Positions 1 through 7,329 are shown, numbered from the stretch's first letter. The stretch: 9,778 bases of DNA from Candidatus Colimorpha onthohippi (GCA_018064565.1 JAGHVA010000152.1:1-9778); one strand, 5' to 3'. Made by a program: numbers and translations. The notes: generated from the letters alone by a model not told the origin.

Positions 1-993
1 GCACGATGGCGATGAACCTGGGTTGCAGTCGCTCGCCATCGCGACTGGAAGCCCTGCTTCCATCATCTTGCGGACTGGAGCATGCTGCATGTTGAGAAAG
101 AATGCCGCACCTGGCAACACCGTAGGCATCGTAGCACTACCCAGCAGGCACTGGATTTCGGCATCGCCCGTATATTCCAAGTGATCACATGAGAGTGCGT
201 CATACTTTACTGCCACCTGAATACCACCCGAACAGGCCATCTCGTTGGCATGAATTTTAGGCCTCATCCCATATCTGGAGGCAGCCTCAAGCATTCGCTC
301 AGTATCCGCCACGGTAAAAAAACCTTGATCACAAAAGACATCGACAAAATCCGCTAACCCTTCGGCAGCAGCTTGTGGAATCATCTCATTGACAACCTTG
401 TCAACAAAACGCTCTTGACAACCGCGATACTCCATCGGAATACCGTGAGCTCCCAACAAGGTAGCGCGAATGGTAAGCGGTGAATTTTCACGAAGTCGTC
501 GAATTACACGGAGCATCTTTAACTCTGCCTCTGTGGTCATGCCATAACCGCTCTTAATCTCGACAGCACCTGTACCAAAACCAATCATCTGCTCCAACCG
601 CTGCATAGCATCGTCGTACAACTGCTGTTCTGAAGCCTCCTGCACACGCTTGGCACTGTTAAGAATACCACCACCACGCTTGGCTATCTCATCGTAAGAG
701 AGACCGCGGATTTTGTCGATATACTCAATCTCGCGACTTCCAGCATACACCAGATGCGTATGGCTATCGCAAAACGACGGAAACAACATCCGACCCTCTG
801 CATTGATTTCCAAATCGAACGTCTGCTCAGCCAGATCTGTCATAAATCCAAAATCAGCAATATGGTCGTCCTCAACAATCAGGTAAGCATCTTTGATGGT
901 CTGCATCTTTGCCATGTCGGAACCACAAACCTTGAGTTGGGGAGTTTGCTCAACCTGAACAAGTTCCTTGATATGATGAATAAGTGTGCGCAT
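1..993 (-). CDS. hutI: Imidazolonepropionase, N-terminal 331 codons (cut by left window edge)
   Basis: This metal-dependent amidohydrolase opens the ring of 4-imidazolone-5-propanoate to give N-formimino-L-glutamate, the third step of cytosolic histidine degradation. I translated the minus strand from the ATG at 993-991 and it stays open to base 1. Visible signatures are DSHTH (residues 76-80, metal ligands H78 and H80), YAGSRE (83-88), the RGGGI loop (106-110), EIKSGYG (145-151), KIHANE (H248), DHLE (H271) and ASDCNPGSS near 320-328 (D322). H78, H80, H248 and D322 match the metal ligands known for the family. The family is usually a little over 400 residues, so roughly 80 are missing off the left edge. 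It lies 27 bp behind ruvB on the same strand and is probably co-transcribed from the ruvB promoter. No Shine-Dalgarno sequence is visible; the region before the start is AT-rich. Other hut genes may lie beyond base 1, but that is not seen. Confidence 0.96.
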   Translation of the reverse strand, partial: MRTLIHHIKELVQVEQTPQLKVCGSDMAKMQTIKDAYLIVEDDHIADFGFMTDLAEQTFDLEINAEGRMLFPSFCDSHTHLVYAGSREIEYIDKIRGLSYDEIAKRGGGILNSAKRVQEASEQQLYDDAMQRLEQMIGFGTGAVEIKSGYGMTTEAELKMLRVIRRLRENSPLTIRATLLGAHGIPMEYRGCQERFVDKVVNEMIPQAAAEGLADFVDVFCDQGFFTVADTERMLEAASRYGMRPKIHANEMACSGGIQVAVKYDALSCDHLEYTGDAEIQCLLGSATMPTVLPGAAFFLNMQHAPVRKMMEAGLPVAMASDCNPGSSPSC

Positions 994-1020
994 ATTAAAT
1001 TGATATTCTAAAAAAATAGA

Positions 1021-2052
1021 CTAATATTCAAAATCTAAAGTGCCCTGCGACGGAATCTGAACTTTGCCCAGATGCTGGTATGCCAATGCCGTCACCTCTC
1101 GACCACGGGGTGTCCGCATCGTATAACCCTCTTGAATCAAGAAGGGTTCATACACCTCTTCAACGGTTCCGCTATCCTCCCCCACGGCGGTGGCTATGGT
1201 AGTCAACCCTACTGGACCGCCCTTGAATTTATCAATGATGGTAGAAAGGATACGAATGTCCATCTCGTCCAGCCCATTACGATCAACATTAAGTGCCTGA
1301 AGCGCATAGCGGGCAATATCCAATGTGATGGTGCCATCGCCTTTGACCTGAGCAAAATCGCGGACTCTACGCAGTAGCAGATTAGCAATACGAGGAGTAC
1401 CCCGGCTACGACGTGCTATCTCAAGAGCCGACTCGGAGGTAATCTTGACATGCAAAAGTCCTGCTGAACGCGTCACTATACTTGCAAGTGTTTCTGCATC
1501 ATAATATTGCAGTCGTGATGTGATACCAAAACGAGCCCGCAATGGTGCTGTGAGCATACCGCTGCGCGTAGTTGCCCCGATAAGCGTGAACGGCTTGAGC
1601 GAAAGCTGCACACTGCGTGCTGCAGGACCCGACTCAATCATGATATCAATCTTGTAATCCTCCATAGCGGAATAAAGATACTCCTCCACCACGGGAGACA
1701 GACGATGAATCTCGTCAATAAACAGCACATCGTTGGTCCCCAACGACGTAAGAAGCCCTGCCAAATCGCCGGGTTTGTCAAGCACTGGACCAGATGTCAG
1801 TTTCATATTAACACCAAGCTCGTTGGCGATGATATGAGAGAGCGTGGTTTTGCCCAATCCTGGAGGACCGTGAAGCAAGACGTGATCTAACGGTTCGCCA
1901 CGGTCTTTGGCAGCACTGACAAAGATACGCAGATTGTCAAGCACCTGCCGCTGCCCAGCAAAACTATCAAACCCTTTGGGGCGCAACGCCCGCTCTACCT
2001 CCCGCTCTTTTGCCGACTGCGACTGACCCGTGGAGTCTAAATTGGAGTTCAT
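1021..2052 (-). CDS. ruvB: Holliday junction branch-migration ATPase RuvB
   Basis: RuvB is the hexameric AAA+ motor that, with RuvA, drives branch migration of Holliday junctions before RuvC cuts them. With the start at 2052-2050 the protein is 343 residues, the normal family length. Order of features: N-terminal segment with LRPKGFDSFAGQ (23-34), Walker A GPPGLGKTT (62-70), Walker B FIDEIH (111-116, D113 and E114), sensor 1 GATTRSG (159-165), arginine-finger region LRARFG (171-176), sensor 2 GTPR (218-221), and the C-terminal winged helix with GGPVGLTTIA and MRTPRGR. The same frame stays open to an ATG at 2220, which would add 56 Cys/Phe-rich residues. I reject that start because the extension resembles no RuvB N-terminus and the likely promoter (2146-2178) lies inside it. 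ruvA and ruvC are not adjacent here. hutI follows after 27 bp. Confidence 0.98.
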   Translation of the reverse strand: MNSNLDSTGQSQSAKEREVERALRPKGFDSFAGQRQVLDNLRIFVSAAKDRGEPLDHVLLHGPPGLGKTTLSHIIANELGVNMKLTSGPVLDKPGDLAGLLTSLGTNDVLFIDEIHRLSPVVEEYLYSAMEDYKIDIMIESGPAARSVQLSLKPFTLIGATTRSGMLTAPLRARFGITSRLQYYDAETLASIVTRSAGLLHVKITSESALEIARRSRGTPRIANLLLRRVRDFAQVKGDGTITLDIARYALQALNVDRNGLDEMDIRILSTIIDKFKGGPVGLTTIATAVGEDSGTVEEVYEPFLIQEGYTMRTPRGREVTALAYQHLGKVQIPSQGTLDFEY

Positions 2053-2145
2053 ATTATCAGCTATCGTAATGACTATCAAAAAGCAAACCATTGGAACGTA
2101 GAACAACGAAAAACAAACGAAAATTCTACCACACCAATGAGCGTG

Positions 2146-2178
2146 CAAAGGTACGATTTTTTCTATAATAAATGCAAT
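2146..2178 (-). promoter_or_regulatory. Bacteroidota-type promoter for ruvB-hutI
   Basis: On the minus strand TACCTTTG (2153-2146) matches the Bacteroidota -7 consensus TAnnTTTG exactly. ATTG (2178-2175) stands 21 nt upstream as a -33 element. Transcription should start near 2140, giving a leader of roughly 85-90 nt before the ruvB ATG at 2052. No experimental start site is available. Confidence 0.65.
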
Positions 2179-2240
2179 AAAGCAACGCAAATAGCCGTTT
2201 ATAAAGCATGTAAATAACACTCAAAACGAAAATAAGCGAC

Positions 2241-3080
2241 ATGAAATCGATTGTTGTAGGTACCGATTTTTCAAAAGGGTCGATGGTGGCTCTTGAGATG
2301 GCGACAGTTATCGCAAATCAACTCAAAACAAACATCAGCATCATGTGGGTACAGCAGCCTCGTGGCATTCTTGACAGCAGACCCGACGAGACGCTGATGG
2401 ACAAAGCGCGTGTCAAACTACAAGAGATATGCGACCAGTATCAACCCCTGCTGAATGTCGGTCGCATCCGCTGGGATGTAGCCCACGGCAAAGTAGCGCA
2501 GACTTTAGCCAACAAAGCACGACACGAAAACGCTCCTTTGATTGTGATTGGAACCAACGGAGCCTCTGGCTTTGAGAAATATTGGATGGGAAGCACCGCA
2601 GTACGCATTGTTCAGGAATCGCCATGTCCAACCTTAACGGTACGTGAGGGATTTGATTTTCACAAGAAGTTGGAACGTGTGGTGGTGCCATTGCGTTGCA
2701 ACGACAACTCACGCCAAAAGATAGCCCCAGCAGCCTCGATGGCTAAGATATTTGGGGCTGAGGCACATATTCTGGGACTGATAGACAACCCCAACGATGC
2801 AGCAGTGCTCCGCACCTATATCAAGCAAGCCTGCCAATACATGATAAACCATGAGGTGAAATACACCTCTACGGTCAAGAAATACAGCAACTACTGCGAC
2901 ACTGTGATGCGCTATGTAGAGTCGGTTGACGCAGATATGGTGGTCATCAACACCGAACAAGATCGCATTATCTCGCAGTTGTTTCTTGGCACCAACGCAC
3001 AGCAAATTGTCCACAACTCCCAGATACCAGTACTCTGCATACATCCTGAGGATTATATCGATGTGGCAGGCAAGATTTGA
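2241..3080 (+). CDS. Universal stress protein with two tandem Usp domains
   Basis: A cytosolic UspA-superfamily protein of 279 residues made of two Usp domains. Domain 1 (about 1-137) starts with KSIVVGTDFS, where D9 is the usual nucleotide-binding aspartate. It ends with GTNGASGFEKYWMGST, which fits the ATP-binding pattern G-2x-G-9x-G-[S/T] with G104, G107, G117 and S118. Domain 2 (about 143-275) begins with LERVVVPL and ends with SQIPVLCIHPED, but its loop lacks the first G-2x-G and keeps only LGTN, so it probably does not bind ATP in the standard way. In this superfamily such proteins are tied to survival under starvation, redox or other stress; the target of this one cannot be read from sequence. 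The start is the first ATG of the frame and no Shine-Dalgarno is visible. It is divergent from ruvB (188 bp between starts). The flavoprotein gene follows on the same strand after 46 bp. I saw no convincing promoter in 2180-2240. Confidence 0.93.
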   Translation: MKSIVVGTDFSKGSMVALEMATVIANQLKTNISIMWVQQPRGILDSRPDETLMDKARVKLQEICDQYQPLLNVGRIRWDVAHGKVAQTLANKARHENAPLIVIGTNGASGFEKYWMGSTAVRIVQESPCPTLTVREGFDFHKKLERVVVPLRCNDNSRQKIAPAASMAKIFGAEAHILGLIDNPNDAAVLRTYIKQACQYMINHEVKYTSTVKKYSNYCDTVMRYVESVDADMVVINTEQDRIISQLFLGTNAQQIVHNSQIPVLCIHPEDYIDVAGKI

Positions 3081-3086
3081 GTAGTG

Positions 3087-3102
3087 AGCAACAAGTGTTG
3101 CT
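3087..3102 (+). repeat. Perfect inverted repeat between the usp and flavoprotein genes
   Basis: AGCAACA and TGTTGCT are 7-bp perfect inverted arms separated by AG, six bases after the usp stop codon, followed by TATAATTT. As RNA this could fold as a 6-bp stem with an AAGT loop. It could be a weak terminator, a processing or stabilising hairpin between two co-transcribed genes, or an operator. The downstream T-run is too broken to call a terminator with confidence. Confidence 0.4.
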
Positions 3103-3126
3103 TATAATTTACCATTGCGAACAATA

Positions 3127-4380
3127 ATGACCCCAGACGTTATCATTATTGGAGGAGGTGCTGCTGGGATGATGGCGGCAGTGGCTGCTGCCGACCGTGG
3201 TCAACAGGTTTTGCTGCTTGAGAAGATGAATCAAGCAGGCTTGAAGTTGCGCATCACAGGCAAAGGGCGTTGCAACCTCACCAACACCGCACCCCTCAAA
3301 GACTTTTTGACGCATGTAGGTAGCGATGGACGTTTTTTGCGTAACTGCATGTCTCGGTTTTACAACCAAGAGTTGATGGACTTCTTCAGTCAACGTGGGG
3401 TGCCGCTTGTGGAGGAGCGCGGCAAACGCGTATTCCCGCAAAGCGGGAAATCGTTGGATATATTTCTGGCACTTATCAACGACTTAGAGCACCGACCCAA
3501 TGTAGAGATTCGCAAAAACTGCGCTGTCAGAAACATCGAGACCACCTTAGACACAGATGGGGTCAAGCTGGTAAGCGGGGTAAGACTGCAATCGGGCGAG
3601 ACTATCAGTGCACAACGCGTAATTTTGGCTACTGGAGGATTGTCGTACCCCCTTACAGGAGCCACAGGAGCAGGCTACCGATGGGCAGCTGAATTGGGTC
3701 ATACGGTCATACCGCCCGTGCCATCGCTGGTGGCTTTGAGATGCAGCCAGACCGTCCCACGAGAATTAGAAGGATTTGTCTTAAAGAACGTAGCACTACG
3801 CATCCGACAAGCCGATGGAAAGCCTATCTTTGATCAACAGGGAGAGATGACCTTTTTTGAAGATGGAATCAGCGGCCCGATAGTTCTCTCTGCCTCACGA
3901 ATTGTGAGTCGGACACTCCACAATGGGACGCCATTAGAAGCCCTTGTTGACCTAAAACCCGCCATCACCGCGGAGGTATTGGACCACCGCCTTATCAATG
4001 ATTTGAACGCTAACGGAACCCGCATCTTCAACGATGCGCTGCGATTGTGGATGCCCGCCGAATTGATACCATTCGCACTCACACATCTGCATATCGAATA
4101 CTACAAACGGCTCAACCAAATCAACGGCAACGAACGGAAACGGCTGCTCGCTTTTTTGAAAGGCATGCCGCTGACGCTAACTGGAACACACGATTTCAAC
4201 GAAGCTATCACCACTCAAGGCGGTGTATGTCTCAACGAAATCAATCCAAAAACAATGGAGTCAAAGTTGGTAAAAGGTCTGCATATCGTAGGCGAGGTAC
4301 TCGACTTAGATGCCGACACTGGAGGCTACAACCTACAGATAGCCTTCTCGACTGGTTGGACAGCAGGCAACGCTTCCTAA
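3127..4380 (+). CDS. FAD-dependent NAD(P)-type oxidoreductase, HI0933/BaiN/YhiN family
   Basis: A cytosolic flavoprotein of 417 residues from the ATG at 3127. The N-terminal Rossmann fold shows DVIIIGGGAAGMM (G9, G11 and G14 of GxGxxG) with acidic E32 to contact the FAD ribose. The family hallmark KLRITGKGRCNLTN follows (40-53). A second FAD signature, ILATGGLSYPLTGATGAGY, lies in the middle. The C-terminus has TTQGGV, then GLHIVGEVLDLDADTGGYN and QIAFSTGWTAG, where the flavin-contacting end of this family lies. Length and ends match a complete protein. A few relatives have been linked to bile-acid dehydroxylation gene clusters (BaiN), but most have no known substrate, and nothing here picks one. 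The frame extends to a TTG at 3115 that would add four residues (MRTI); I prefer the ATG, which puts the Rossmann strand at residue 4. It is probably co-transcribed with the usp gene upstream and ends 5 bp from the converging ABC-F gene. Confidence 0.93.
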   Translation: MTPDVIIIGGGAAGMMAAVAAADRGQQVLLLEKMNQAGLKLRITGKGRCNLTNTAPLKDFLTHVGSDGRFLRNCMSRFYNQELMDFFSQRGVPLVEERGKRVFPQSGKSLDIFLALINDLEHRPNVEIRKNCAVRNIETTLDTDGVKLVSGVRLQSGETISAQRVILATGGLSYPLTGATGAGYRWAAELGHTVIPPVPSLVALRCSQTVPRELEGFVLKNVALRIRQADGKPIFDQQGEMTFFEDGISGPIVLSASRIVSRTLHNGTPLEALVDLKPAITAEVLDHRLINDLNANGTRIFNDALRLWMPAELIPFALTHLHIEYYKRLNQINGNERKRLLAFLKGMPLTLTGTHDFNEAITTQGGVCLNEINPKTMESKLVKGLHIVGEVLDLDADTGGYNLQIAFSTGWTAGNAS

Positions 4381-4385
4381 CCAAA

Positions 4386-6314
4386 CTACTCGCTGCGCTC
4401 TGCTTGCTCAACTGCTACTTCCCAATCAAGCATTTTTTGATCCAATTGTTTCTTTAACAATTCGTAGCCAGTATAAAAATCAGGCGATTGAGGTTCACCA
4501 CTTGCCAATATTGCCTCCTGATCAGCGATCTGCGCTTCCAACGATGCAATCTCATTCTCAATTCGATCCACAGCATTACGCAACTTGCGCAGCTCCCGTT
4601 CACGCTCTTTAGCCTGCTCGTACGACATTTTACGGGAGTTTTTGGACATAGCCGTAGATTGTGCCTGAACACTGGATTTGGCAGCATCTAATTCTTTTAG
4701 ATGCTCTATCTTGCGGTATTCCAAAAACTCAAAGATATCACCCTTAAACTCGTGGACGCCACCCTCCCGAAACTCATACAATGTATCGGTCAGACCTTGC
4801 AAAAAATCGCGGTCGTGCGACACTACAATCAACGTACCATCATATTGCAAGAGCGCATTTTTTAAGATATCTTTTGAATTCATATCCAGGTGATTGGTAG
4901 GCTCGTCCAACACCAACAGATTAGACTGCGTAAGCAATAGCTTTGCCAATGCCAAACGGGCTTTTTCTCCACCCGAAAGCACCTTTACCTTTTTTTCTAT
5001 ATCATCCTCGTCGAACAAAAAACTACCCAATATATTCCGTATTTTAGGACGGATGTCGCCCACAGCGATGTCATCGATAGTTTGAAAGACTGTTTTCTCT
5101 CCATCAAGCATAGCAGCCTGGTTTTGGGCATAATAGCCTATCTGCACCTGATGACCTGGCTTATAAACACCAGTATAATCTGCAATCTCACCTACTATTA
5201 TCTTTGCCAATGTAGATTTTCCTTCACCGTTGCGCCCCACAAACGCCACTTTGCTACCCGCCAAAATTCGCATATCAACACCATCAAAAACCTGTTTACT
5301 ACCGTACGCCTTTCCTAACCCCTCTGTCTCTACTACAATCTTACCACTATGCGGTGCTGGTGGGAAACTGAAATGGATACTCTCGGTCGAGACCTCGTCA
5401 ACCTTAACCTCCTCCATTCGGTCCAGCATTTTGATGCGCGACTGCACCTGCTTGCTCTTGGTTGCCTTATACCTGAATCGTTCTATAAAAGCCTCTATTT
5501 GTGCTACTTGACGCTGCTGACTATTAAGCTGAGCCATCTGCGACGCACGCCGCTCTTGCATCTGAACCACATAATCAGAATAAGAACAACGATAATCGTA
5601 AATCCTACCCGCTGTGATCTCAATGGTACGACTTGTGATATTATCAAGAAAAGTACGATCGTGCGACACCAAAAGCACCGCTCCAGCATAACTGGACAAA
5701 AAAGACTCCAACCACTGTATCGACTCGATATCCAGATGGTTGGTAGGCTCGTCAAGCAAAAGAAAATCAGGACGTCGGAGCAACAGTTTAGCCAGCTCTA
5801 CGCGCATCTGCCAACCACCACTGAACTCAACCAGCAAACGGGTGAAGTCGGAACGACGGAATCCCAACCCTAACAAAATTTTTTCGGCCTGCTCCTGACG
5901 ATTGGATCCTCCCATCATAGCTATCTGCTCCGTAACCTCTGTATGCTTGTTCAACAAATTGGCATAACTATCGTTTTCGTAGTCAGTACGATCGGATATC
6001 TGCTGTGTCAAGAGGTCTAACTGACGCTCTAACGTATCAATCACACTGAAAGCGGTTAGGGCTTCTTGAATAATCGTGCCTGCGGCTTCTGGAATCATCT
6101 CTTGCGGAAGATAACCCACCGTCTGCCCTGCCGCACGAACTATGGTGCCACTTTCAGGCTCTTGCCAACCTGCGATAATTTTCAGCAGCGTAGATTTGCC
6201 AGCACCATTTTTTCCAACAAGACCTATGCGATCCCTATCATTGACATTAAACGTCACATGGTCAAATAGATTCGTCCCCGTAAATTGAACCGAGAGATTA
6301 TTTATTGCAATCAC
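4386..6314 (-). CDS. ABC-F family ATP-binding protein (two ABC cassettes, ribosome-associated type)
   Basis: A soluble 642-residue ABC-F ATPase. It has no membrane segments, and members act at the ribosome rather than in transport. Cassette 1: Walker A GKNGAGKS (34-41), a noncanonical signature FSGGWQ (164-169), Walker B LLLDEP (185-190), H-switch SHDR (H218). Linker about 245-310 is helical and rich in Arg, Lys and Gln, the place of the P-site tRNA interaction motif. Cassette 2: Walker A GRNGEGKS (360-367), signature LSGGE (446-450), Walker B LVLDEP (467-472), H500. Residues about 535-642 form a charged C-terminal coiled coil, as in Uup- and YheS-like proteins. The start codon is GTG (6314-6312); the next residues IAINNLSVQF fit the family N-terminus, so the rare start is likely real. 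Known relatives resolve stalled ribosomes or protect against ribosome-targeting antibiotics; this looks like the housekeeping type, but sequence alone does not settle that. No clear promoter seen. Confidence 0.95.
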   Translation of the reverse strand: MIAINNLSVQFTGTNLFDHVTFNVNDRDRIGLVGKNGAGKSTLLKIIAGWQEPESGTIVRAAGQTVGYLPQEMIPEAAGTIIQEALTAFSVIDTLERQLDLLTQQISDRTDYENDSYANLLNKHTEVTEQIAMMGGSNRQEQAEKILLGLGFRRSDFTRLLVEFSGGWQMRVELAKLLLRRPDFLLLDEPTNHLDIESIQWLESFLSSYAGAVLLVSHDRTFLDNITSRTIEITAGRIYDYRCSYSDYVVQMQERRASQMAQLNSQQRQVAQIEAFIERFRYKATKSKQVQSRIKMLDRMEEVKVDEVSTESIHFSFPPAPHSGKIVVETEGLGKAYGSKQVFDGVDMRILAGSKVAFVGRNGEGKSTLAKIIVGEIADYTGVYKPGHQVQIGYYAQNQAAMLDGEKTVFQTIDDIAVGDIRPKIRNILGSFLFDEDDIEKKVKVLSGGEKARLALAKLLLTQSNLLVLDEPTNHLDMNSKDILKNALLQYDGTLIVVSHDRDFLQGLTDTLYEFREGGVHEFKGDIFEFLEYRKIEHLKELDAAKSSVQAQSTAMSKNSRKMSYEQAKERERELRKLRNAVDRIENEIASLEAQIADQEAILASGEPQSPDFYTGYELLKKQLDQKMLDWEVAVEQAERSE

Positions 6315-6441
6315 AAGTCAAATAAACTAAGATAACACAAGATGTTTTTTACTGCATACTTGCCCCAGCACCTCCGCCACTTTCTGCAATCAAATTGTCA
6401 CTACCTACACCTACTCAATCCAGATAGATATTGACAACAAC
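6315..6441. other. Short intergenic stretch ahead of the ABC-F gene
   Basis: The gap between the tonB terminator and the ABC-F start holds no gene I can support. On the minus strand TATCTTAG (6334-6327) is a one-mismatch -7 box, but it has no -33 partner and would leave almost no leader, so I do not call it a promoter. An 18-codon stop-to-stop stretch on the minus strand reads VGSDNLIAESGGGAGASMQ; it lacks a start and is probably chance. Confidence 0.4.
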
Positions 6442-6477
6442 AAGGGCTGCCGCATTATTATAAGTGAGGCAGCCCTT
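6442..6477 (-). terminator. Probable transcription terminator of the tonB gene
   Basis: AAGGGCTGCC (6442-6451) and GGCAGCCCTT (6468-6477) form a perfect 10-bp GC-rich stem around a 16-nt loop, 22 bp past the TonB stop. On the minus strand the stem is followed by TTGTTGTTGTC, a weak T-rich tail. Position and orientation separate tonB from the downstream ABC-F gene. The run of T is poor, so partial read-through is possible. Confidence 0.65.
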
Positions 6478-6499
6478 TGTATAAATATACTGAATAAGA

Positions 6500-7186
6500 C
6501 TATTGCAGATTGAAGCTTACAGGCAAGTTGAACTGCACACGCACAGCCTTGCCACGTTGCTTACCTGGCTTCCATTTAGGCATGCTCTTTACCACACGAA
6601 TTGCCTCCTGACCACATCCACCACCAATATCACGCAAGATACGAGGATTGGCGATTGAACCATCTTTCTCGACCACGAAAGTAACATACACCTTACCCGT
6701 GATATTGTTCTCTTTTGCCAGTGATGGATACTTGATATTCTCGCCCAAGTATTTGTAAAGCGACTCCATACCACCAGGATACTCAGGGTCGTTCTCTACA
6801 ACGGTGAAAATCTCTTCCTCTACCTCTTCAACCTCTTCAACAACCTCAACGGGGACGAACTCCTCTTGCGCCTGATTCTGGTTATCTCCCATATCCACGA
6901 TGCCGAGCTCATTCTCAATAACAGCATCATCTTCCACGATAGTCAACTCTGTAGCCACCTCTGGCTGCTCTGGTGGTGGTGGAGGAGGAGTATCTTCCGC
7001 AGTCTGAATCACCACGTCCTCAATCTCTTCCATTGCAGTACGAGCCATGATTTCTACTTCCTCTTGGTCAAACGACTTGACGTTGAAAGCGACAAGTGCA
7101 ACAACCAAGATAACCGTCAATCCAATCTCCAAAAAGAGACCCTTGCGGTTTTCGAGGTCTGCCCCAGGGTTTTTCTTAAGTTCCAT
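6500..7186 (-). CDS. TonB family energy transducer
   Basis: A 228-residue inner-membrane-anchored periplasmic protein that passes proton-motive energy from ExbB/ExbD to TonB-dependent outer-membrane transporters such as SusC-type porins. The N-terminus is cytoplasmic and basic, followed by one membrane segment (about 17-36). The linker has a polyproline run (TPPPPPPEQPE, 66-76) and then Glu/Val-rich sequence (105-131) instead of the long Pro-Lys linker of E. coli TonB. The C-terminal TonB domain (about 133-228) shows YPGG (136-139), ENIKYPSLAKENNITGKV (149-166), VVEKDGSI (171-178), EAIRVVKSMPKWKPGKQRGK (194-213) and a final LPVSFNLQ. This domain layout is typical of Bacteroidales. exbB and exbD are not next to it, so it must share them from elsewhere. 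It has its own promoter (7250-7284) and terminator (6442-6477), so it appears monocistronic. The start is the first ATG, with a leader of about 55 nt. Confidence 0.94.
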   Translation of the reverse strand: MELKKNPGADLENRKGLFLEIGLTVILVVALVAFNVKSFDQEEVEIMARTAMEEIEDVVIQTAEDTPPPPPPEQPEVATELTIVEDDAVIENELGIVDMGDNQNQAQEEFVPVEVVEEVEEVEEEIFTVVENDPEYPGGMESLYKYLGENIKYPSLAKENNITGKVYVTFVVEKDGSIANPRILRDIGGGCGQEAIRVVKSMPKWKPGKQRGKAVRVQFNLPVSFNLQ

Positions 7187-7249
7187 ATTATTGCTTTTTA
7201 ATTATTTAGACGCACTAACAACAGATCACATACCATCTGTTTCAGACCG

Positions 7250-7284
7250 CTAAAGTACTACATTTTCCGCAATTATCAACAAAA
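7250..7284 (-). promoter_or_regulatory. Promoter of the TonB gene
   Basis: On the minus strand TACTTTAG (7257-7250) matches TAnnTTTG with one mismatch. The -33 segment TTTTGTTG (7284-7277) contains TTG exactly 19 nt upstream, the usual Bacteroidota spacing. The predicted start near 7243 gives a leader of about 57 nt. Confidence 0.55.
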
Positions 7285-7307
7285 GATTGTAAAAAAAATT
7301 ATCAACA
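7271..7307 (+). repeat. Two direct copies of AATTATCAACA upstream of the tonB promoter
   Basis: AATTATCAACA occurs at 7271-7281 and 7297-7307, start-to-start distance 26 bp. The first copy overlaps the tonB -33 element. The core TTATCAACA differs from the DnaA box TTATCCACA at one base. Same-face spacing (about 2.5 helical turns is not a whole number) is not ideal for cooperative binding, and the local AT-richness makes chance plausible. Confidence 0.4.
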
Positions 7308-7329
7308 ACATATTAAAATTATGAAAAAG

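Noticed and set aside
2053..2220. Membrane-anchored RuvB through a hydrophobic N-terminal extension
   Set aside because: The extension is translated promoter and leader sequence; see the ruvB start finding.
5349..5873. Plus-strand 174-codon frame inside the ABC-F gene
   Set aside because: It is a shadow of the ABC-F coding strand, including its Walker B region, and has no domain of its own.
4386..6314. ABC-F as an acquired antibiotic-resistance gene
   Set aside because: Full-length housekeeping-type architecture with a C-terminal coiled coil, base use like its neighbours, and no mobile elements nearby. Function in resistance cannot be excluded but nothing supports it.
6366..6425. Minus-strand stop-to-stop stretch reading VGSDNLIAESGGGAGASMQ as a gene remnant
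   Set aside because: Fewer than 25 codons, no start codon, no recognisable family, and it ends ahead of the ABC-F start; most likely chance.
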